Source of the DNA: JALYUM01 sp036688685
Lineage (GTDB): Bacteria; Pseudomonadota; Gammaproteobacteria; Burkholderiales; Burkholderiaceae_D
Reading direction: 5' to 3'
NCBI RefSeq assembly: GCF_036688685.1
Contig: NZ_JAQQPS010000019.1
Span: 1-64,000, forward strand
Length of the DNA stretch: 64,000 nt
Below the pieces are notes generated by a model, which was not told the DNA's origin, searched no databases, and was given only the letters and a program-made list of their open reading frames with translations. How positions within the stretch are numbered: the first letter of the stretch is position 1; every line of letters begins with the position of its first letter. A program made the translations under genes and the position numbers. Positions 59,357 to 64,000 of the stretch are shown here, piece by piece.

Positions 59357-61471
59357 CTAAGCCTGGTTCAAACTTGCAAAATTTTCACCGCGCTCCACCA
59401 GTTCGACGAGCAACGGCGACGCATTCCAGAACACCGGATCGTCCTGCGCAAATGTCCGGATATCGGCCAGCACCTGGTCCAGCCCGATGGTGTCGGCATA
59501 GTGCATCGGCCCACCGCGATAGCGCGGAAAGCCGTAGCCGTGCACGAACGTCACGTCCACGTCGAGCGGGCGCAGGGCGATCCCTTCATGCACGACATTG
59601 GCGCCCTCGTTGATCATCGCCGCCATGTAGCGCCGCATGATCTCATCATCGGTAAAACTGCGCGCCCTGACGCCGGCCCGCTGCCGCTCGGCGTCGACGA
59701 TCGCCGCAACTTCCGGATCGGGCGTGCCGCTGCGCGCGCCGTCCGCATACAGGTAGTAGCCGCGTCCGGTCTTTTGCCCGAACCAGCCGCGCTCGCACAG
59801 CCGGTCGGCGATCTGCACGTAGCGTGCGCGCGGGTCGCGCGTGGGCGCGCGCCGCTTGCGCGTGGCCCAGCCGATGTCGCCGCCAGCCAGGTCCGACATC
59901 TGGTACGGTCCCATCGGGTAACCGAACGCGCGTACCGCGGCGTCGATCTGGTATGGCGATGCGCCGTCTTCAAGCATGTGGTCGGCCGCCGTGCGGTACA
60001 CGGCCAGGATGCGGTTGCCGATGAAGCCGTCACATACGCCGGCGCGCACCGGCGTTTTGCGCAGCAGTTTGGCCAGTGCAAAGGCGGTGGCCACGACTTC
60101 CGGCGCGGTTCTTTCCGGCACAACGATTTCAAGCAGTTTCATGATGTTCGCCGGCGAGAAAAAATGCAGGCCGACGACGTCCGCGGGCCGCGTGGTGCTG
60201 GCCGCGATCTGGTCGATGTCGAGATAGGACGTGTTGGTGGCCAGCACGGCGCCCGGTTTGCAGACCCGGTCGAGTTGCGCAAACACCGCCTGTTTCACGG
60301 CCATGTCTTCAAACACCGCTTCGATGACCAGATCAACCTGGGCCAGCGCATCGTAAGCCGTGCTGCCGGTGTAGCGCGCCATCGTGGTCGCCTTCGCGGC
60401 AGCCGTCATGCGCCCTTTGGCGACCTGGCCGTCGTAGACTTTTTCGACCAAAGCGCGGCCCCGGGCCAGCGCCGCGGCATCCACCTCGATCATGGTCACC
60501 GGCAGGCCGGCGTCGAGCGCGGCCACCGTGATGCCCGCGCCCATGGTGCCGCCGCCGACGATCCCGATACTGGCAATCGGGCGCGGCTGCGCGACCCTGG
60601 TTTCCGGCGCCTTGACCACTTCGCGCTCGGCAAAAAAGGCGTGCACCAGGCCGGCGCGTTGCGGGCTGTCCAGGCACTGCACGAACAGCGCACGTTCCAG
60701 CGCCATGCCTTGGTCGAACGGCAAGTCGAGCGCGCCCTGCACCGCGTCGATAATCTTCAGCGGAGAAAACAGGCCGCGCGCTTGTTTGGCCGTGCTGCTG
60801 CGCGCCGCGTCGATGGCGGCCTGGGACGCGGCGACATCGGCCAGCCGATCGGCGTCTCGGGTACGGCGTGCCGGCGCATGCGCGGCGACCAGTTCAGCCG
60901 CGTAGGCCAGTCCCTGTTCCAGCGGATCGGCGGCGTCCACGCCCAGTTTGTCGACCAGCCCGAGCGCGCGTGCCTCGGCAGCGCCAAGCTGGCGACCCGT
61001 GAGCATCATGTCCAGCGCCGCTTGCGCGCCAATCAGGCGCGGCGCGCGCTGCGTGCCGCCGGCGCCCGGCAACAGGCCGAGCAGCACTTCCGGCAAGCCG
61101 AGTTTTGCACCCCCGAGGGCGAGGCGGTAGTGGGCGGCCAGCGCCACCTCCAGCCCGCCGCCCAGCGCCACGCCATGAATCGCTGCGATCACCGGCTTGC
61201 TGCATGCTTCAATACGCTGGCACACGTCGGGCAACAAGGGCGCGACCGGCGGCTTGCCGAATTCACGGATATCGGCGCCACCGATGAAATTGCGCCCCGC
61301 GCCCACGATCAGCACCGCCGCAACGCCCGGCGCCGCCTCGGCCGCGGCGATGGCGTCCACCAGGCCGCGGCGCACCTCGGCGCCCAGTGCATTGACAGGC
61401 GCATTGTCGATTGTCACGACCAGAATCGCGCCATGCTGCGCGTACCGGACCACGGCTACCGCTGAACCCAT
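59357..61471 (-). CDS. Bifunctional enoyl-CoA hydratase/3-hydroxyacyl-CoA dehydrogenase (FadJ/PimF-like)
   Basis: Product of 704 residues from ATG 61471, with AGGAG about 7 nt upstream. N-terminal crotonase domain: NFIGGADIREFG and GVALGGGLEVALAA oxyanion-hole segments, PEVLLGLLPGAGGTQRAPRL. The NAD-binding dehydrogenase begins at about 300 (IGIVGGGTMGAGITVAAL), with GLHFFSPANIMKLLEIV and a C-terminal helical domain. It performs the second and third steps of beta-oxidation on the CoA ester. First gene of the operon, divergent from the second IclR gene across 276 bp carrying two IclR-type palindromes. Confidence 0.95.
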   Translation of the reverse strand: MGSAVAVVRYAQHGAILVVTIDNAPVNALGAEVRRGLVDAIAAAEAAPGVAAVLIVGAGRNFIGGADIREFGKPPVAPLLPDVCQRIEACSKPVIAAIHGVALGGGLEVALAAHYRLALGGAKLGLPEVLLGLLPGAGGTQRAPRLIGAQAALDMMLTGRQLGAAEARALGLVDKLGVDAADPLEQGLAYAAELVAAHAPARRTRDADRLADVAASQAAIDAARSSTAKQARGLFSPLKIIDAVQGALDLPFDQGMALERALFVQCLDSPQRAGLVHAFFAEREVVKAPETRVAQPRPIASIGIVGGGTMGAGITVAALDAGLPVTMIEVDAAALARGRALVEKVYDGQVAKGRMTAAAKATTMARYTGSTAYDALAQVDLVIEAVFEDMAVKQAVFAQLDRVCKPGAVLATNTSYLDIDQIAASTTRPADVVGLHFFSPANIMKLLEIVVPERTAPEVVATAFALAKLLRKTPVRAGVCDGFIGNRILAVYRTAADHMLEDGASPYQIDAAVRAFGYPMGPYQMSDLAGGDIGWATRKRRAPTRDPRARYVQIADRLCERGWFGQKTGRGYYLYADGARSGTPDPEVAAIVDAERQRAGVRARSFTDDEIMRRYMAAMINEGANVVHEGIALRPLDVDVTFVHGYGFPRYRGGPMHYADTIGLDQVLADIRTFAQDDPVFWNASPLLVELVERGENFASLNQA

Positions 61472-61492
61472 ATGAAGTCTCCTCGCTAGTTG

Positions 61493-61507
61493 TTTCGCTG
61501 TGCGAAA
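61493..61507. promoter_or_regulatory. IclR-type palindrome TTTCGC-TGT-GCGAAA
   Basis: A perfect 6-bp inverted repeat with 3-bp centre, 21 bp upstream of the FadJ-like start codon. It probably overlaps the operon promoter or leader and would repress it. Similar to the site at 61632. Confidence 0.6.
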
Positions 61508-61631
61508 TATTGTTTTGATTAACGATTCATTCAAGACCATACCGGCTTTTCGCCCTACTGTAAATGCCTCTCAGATCGATTTAAGAGCGCCGGCTGCTTC
61601 ATTTTTTCCGACTGGAAACTTCCCGATATAG

Positions 61632-61646
61632 TTTCGCAATGCGAAC
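61632..61646. promoter_or_regulatory. IclR-type palindrome TTTCGC-AAT-GCGAAC
   Basis: TTCGC/GCGAA inverted repeat with a 3-bp centre, the second such site in the divergent fadJ-iclR region. It ends 19 bp upstream of the TTGACA at 61666, so it could control the IclR-transporter promoter. Confidence 0.6.
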
Positions 61647-61665
61647 GACTATTCCGCAAAAACTG

Positions 61666-61695
61666 TTGACAGTGTTATTTTTTTTATGTGAATAT
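61666..61695 (+). promoter_or_regulatory. Sigma70-type promoter upstream of second IclR gene
   Basis: A consensus TTGACA (61666-61671) is followed by a T-rich spacer and TGAATA (61689-61694, 17-bp spacing) or GAATAT (18-bp). The IclR ATG is about 53 bp downstream. Confidence 0.5.
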
Positions 61696-61747
61696 CCACC
61701 CCGACCCAGCCGTCCGAGCCGGGCATGAGACGCGTCAGGAAACGACC

Positions 61748-62551
61748 ATGCAAGTTACGCTGCAAGATGCACCGGAAGACTCGGCCGACCGCCAGTTCGT
61801 CAGCGCCCTGGCGCGCGGACTGGAAATCCTGCGCTGCTTCCGGCCCGGCGAAGCCGCGCTGACCAACAGCGAAATGGCGCGCCGCACCGGCATGCCGAAA
61901 CCGACGATTTCGCGCCTGACGCATACGCTCACCAAACTCGGCTACCTGCATTTCTGCGCCGACCAGGGGCGCTATGAACTGGGCGCCGGCGTGCTGGCCC
62001 TCGGTTACACGCTGCTGGCGAATATGGACGTGCGCACGCTGGCGCGGCCAGGCATGCAGGAACTGGCCGAATACGCCCAGTGCGCCGTGGCGATCGGCAT
62101 TCGCGACCGGCTCAGCATGGTGTATATCGAAGCCTGTCGCGGCAGCGCCGCCGTCACCATGCGGCGCGACGCCGGCTCGCGCATTCCGCTGGCGACGACG
62201 GCGATGGGCAAGGCATATCTGTGCGCGCTGCCCCAGGCCGAACGCGACTTTTTAATGGACCACATCCGCCTCGACGACGAAGCGGCCTGGCCGACCGTCA
62301 AGGCCGACATCGAACAGGGTTTCAAACAATATCAGGACCACGGCTTTTGCCTGTCGTCGGGCCTGTGGGACAGCAAGATCAGCGCGGTGGGTGTGGCGCT
62401 GACCGATGCCGATCCGGCCAAGACCATGTCGTTCACCTGTGGCGGGCCATCGTTCCTGCTGCCGCGCGAACGGCTCGAAGACGATCTCGCGCCACGCCTG
62501 ATCGCGCTGGTGCGCAGCATGGAAGTGTCGCTGGGGCGGCGCTTCAGTTAA
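61748..62551 (+). CDS. IclR-family regulator of the beta-oxidation operon and second Liv cluster
   Basis: Product of 267 residues from ATG 61748, with AGGAAA upstream; the frame further upstream is not conserved. HTH: FVSALARGLEILRCF, TNSEMARRTGMPKPTISRLTHTLTKLGYL; effector domain: AIGIRDRLSMVYIEACRG, PLATTAMGKAYLCAL, GVALTDADPAKTMSFTCGGPS. It is a paralogue of the IclR at 46130. It precedes the binding-protein gene by 29 bp and is divergent from fadJ; both sides are candidates for its control. Confidence 0.92.
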   Translation: MQVTLQDAPEDSADRQFVSALARGLEILRCFRPGEAALTNSEMARRTGMPKPTISRLTHTLTKLGYLHFCADQGRYELGAGVLALGYTLLANMDVRTLARPGMQELAEYAQCAVAIGIRDRLSMVYIEACRGSAAVTMRRDAGSRIPLATTAMGKAYLCALPQAERDFLMDHIRLDDEAAWPTVKADIEQGFKQYQDHGFCLSSGLWDSKISAVGVALTDADPAKTMSFTCGGPSFLLPRERLEDDLAPRLIALVRSMEVSLGRRFS

Positions 62552-62580
62552 ATCAATACACATATAAAAAGGTGGAGACA

Positions 62581-63747
62581 ATGAAACGTACAACGATCAG
62601 TATTGCTGCCCTCGTGGTGAGCACCATCGGCGCCATCAGCGCTGCCCACGCCGACGAATTTTCCGTCGGCGTGCAAATTCCCCTTACCGGCGCGCTGGCC
62701 CGGGTCGGCATGGGCACCGAAGAAGGCATCCGCGTGGCCGTCGAAGTGTTCAACAAGACCAACGGCAAGCACACCATCAAACTCATTACGGTGGACGACG
62801 AATCGTCGCCGGCCAAGGCCGTGGCGGCGGTCGAGAAGCTGGCCAGCCAGAACGTGGTGGCCCTGACCGGCGGCTACGGCTCGAACAATATTGGCCCTGC
62901 AGCCGATGCGGCCAACAAGCTCGGACTGGTGTATGTCAGCTCGGGCGGCGTCGACGACGGCCTGGTCAACAGCGGCCGCACCAATTTTTTCCGTATCAAT
63001 AACACGGCCGGTTACCAGAAGGCGCTGGTGGGTCTGATCACGGAGCTGGGCGTCAAATCGGTGTCGGTGGTTTACTCCACCAAGGAAGCGACCACCGGCC
63101 TGGCGAAAGGCATCGAGGCGACCATGAAGGCCAAGGGCATCAAGGTCACCACCCACGCTTTTGATCCGGCGATTACCGACTTCAAGCCGGTCATCAACAA
63201 GATCAAGCTGCAGGACAAGTCGGAATTCATTGCCATGGTCGGCTACGAGAACGATTACGTCGGCATCCTGCGCGCTGCGCGCGTACTGAAACCGGCGATC
63301 AAGGGTATCGCCGGCGTGTGGTCGCTGGCCACGCCAAAAATGGCGGCCGACTTCCCCGACCTGATGCCGAATGTGTACGGCACCGCCGTGCTGCCTTTCC
63401 CGGTCGCCTTCACCACGCCGGCCGGCAAGGCCTTCGCCGACGGTTACAAAAAGCTGTACAACAAGGAGCCGGATTACCTCGGCCAGTTCGGCTATGTCCA
63501 GTCGCTGCTGCTGTTCGAAGCGATCGCGCGCGCCGCCGACAAGGGCACCATCAAAAAAGGTGGCGTGGCCGAAGAAATGCGCAAGACCGACAGCATGACG
63601 CTGATCGGGCGCGTGCAGTTCGACCCAAAGGGCGACAACCCCAACTTCACCCAGCGCATGGGCCAGCACCAGGGCAAGCAAGTGGTGCTGGTGTGGCCGA
63701 AAGAAGCGGCCAACGGCAAGCCGGTCTACCCTGGCCTGCCCTGGTAA
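62581..63747 (+). CDS. Periplasmic binding protein of the second Liv-type transporter
   Basis: Product of 388 residues from ATG 62581 with GGAGA upstream and a signal peptide MKRTTISIAALVVSTIGAISAAHA. Type-I periplasmic binding fold: VGVQIPLTGALARVGMGTEEGIRVAVEVFN, SYSTKEATTG-like domain (VVYSTKEATTGLAKGIEATM). Diverged from the binding protein at 50551, so it probably binds a different ligand, for example a carboxylic acid degraded by the adjacent operon. Confidence 0.9.
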   Translation: MKRTTISIAALVVSTIGAISAAHADEFSVGVQIPLTGALARVGMGTEEGIRVAVEVFNKTNGKHTIKLITVDDESSPAKAVAAVEKLASQNVVALTGGYGSNNIGPAADAANKLGLVYVSSGGVDDGLVNSGRTNFFRINNTAGYQKALVGLITELGVKSVSVVYSTKEATTGLAKGIEATMKAKGIKVTTHAFDPAITDFKPVINKIKLQDKSEFIAMVGYENDYVGILRAARVLKPAIKGIAGVWSLATPKMAADFPDLMPNVYGTAVLPFPVAFTTPAGKAFADGYKKLYNKEPDYLGQFGYVQSLLLFEAIARAADKGTIKKGGVAEEMRKTDSMTLIGRVQFDPKGDNPNFTQRMGQHQGKQVVLVWPKEAANGKPVYPGLPW

Positions 63748-63759
63748 AGGCGTACCACG

Positions 63760-64000
63760 ATGACTGAACTCATCCTGCAGGCCGTGTATTCCGGCCTGCT
63801 GCAGGGCGGCTCGTACGCCCTCATCGCCCTCGGCCTGGCGCTGGTGTTCGGCGCCATGAAGGTGATCAACCTGGCGCACGGCGAACTGGTGCTGCTGTCG
63901 GCCTACATCGCCTACACGGTCGAATCGAAACTGGGCTGGAATCCGGCGGCCGCGATTCCGCTCTCTGTGCTGATCGTCAGCGCGACTTCCGCGCTGGTGT
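63760..64000 (+). CDS. livH: LivH-like permease of the second transporter (partial, runs off the window)
   Basis: Starts at ATG 63760, 12 bp after the binding protein stop; 80 codons are visible before the window ends. The first residues (ILQAVYSGLLQGGSYALIALGLALVFGAMKVINLAHGELVLLSAY) are the conserved N-terminal helices of LivH permeases. The remaining liv genes should follow beyond the window. Confidence 0.9.
   Translation, partial: MTELILQAVYSGLLQGGSYALIALGLALVFGAMKVINLAHGELVLLSAYIAYTVESKLGWNPAAAIPLSVLIVSATSALV

Noticed and set aside
59306..61465. 719-codon plus-strand open frame opposite the FadJ-like gene
   Set aside because: Antisense shadow of a conserved bifunctional enzyme, low-complexity composition, no ribosome site.
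62080..62580. Upstream extension of the second binding-protein frame through the IclR gene
   Set aside because: It reads the IclR gene out of frame; the true start at 62581 has a ribosome site and signal peptide.
1..64000. tRNA, rRNA, CRISPR arrays, prophage modules
   Set aside because: Looked for cloverleaf-like segments, regularly spaced repeats and phage structural genes; none seen apart from the single TssE-like baseplate gene.

Overview
The window looks like a chromosomal segment of a GC-rich betaproteobacterium, most likely Oxalobacteraceae (Massilia, Duganella or Janthinobacterium type). The reasons are the protein flavour throughout, a subclass B3 metallo-beta-lactamase, a pqqABCDE operon, TonB receptors, a Burkholderiales-type general porin and two Liv-type ABC transporters. 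This placement is inference from gene content; no database search was possible.

Positions 1-10,330 are accessory in character. They hold a transposase tail, an orphan type VI baseplate gene (tssE-like), and a tightly coupled four-gene minus-strand operon: a fungal-type tyrosinase, a small membrane protein, and two paralogous pyruvoyl-dependent decarboxylases of the phosphatidylserine decarboxylase superfamily with the extra N-terminal region seen in PsiD-type aromatic amino-acid decarboxylases. Divergent from it is a 1102-residue winged-helix/STAND-NTPase/TPR membrane regulator followed by a small unknown protein. The operon and regulator share an intergenic region with a perfect CTGTGTC-N11-GACACAG palindrome. 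This is the best candidate for an undescribed system: it could make oxidised aromatic amines or a melanin-like product.

Positions 10,330-30,400 carry a B3 beta-lactamase, a 149-bp IS21-type miniature element, a methionine aminopeptidase coupled to a ParD-like antitoxin behind a repeat-rich operator, a NarL-type two-component system divergent from a TonB receptor, LysE and MFS exporters with an ArgP-like LysR regulator, YitT, MaeB malic enzyme, DinB, a siderophore receptor with a PepSY reductase-like partner, and small unknown genes.

Positions 30,600-41,850 hold a TPR/glycosyltransferase-like protein, a GlxA-type AraC regulator with an isochorismatase-fold hydrolase, an Old Yellow Enzyme, and a minus-strand run pqqA-B-C-D-E-gpx-amidohydrolase, followed by a porin with a clear sigma70 promoter.

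Positions 41,818-64,000 are mostly acyl-CoA metabolism: an AMP-forming CoA ligase and a PaaI-type thioesterase, then a decayed stretch (44.7-46.1 kb: IS110 remnant, small hydrophobic ORFs, repeat copy). After that come an IclR regulator with livHMGF plus a binding protein, a degraded MmyB-type regulator, a LysR/SnoaL-like pair, and a pimelate-type (pim-like) beta-oxidation operon: bifunctional enoyl-CoA hydratase/3-hydroxyacyl-CoA dehydrogenase, thiolase, two-subunit acyl-CoA dehydrogenase and CaiB/BaiF CoA-transferase. A second IclR gene and a second Liv-type transporter, cut by the window end, follow. The simplest reading is two regulated organic-acid uptake systems flanking the CoA-dependent pathway that degrades what they import.
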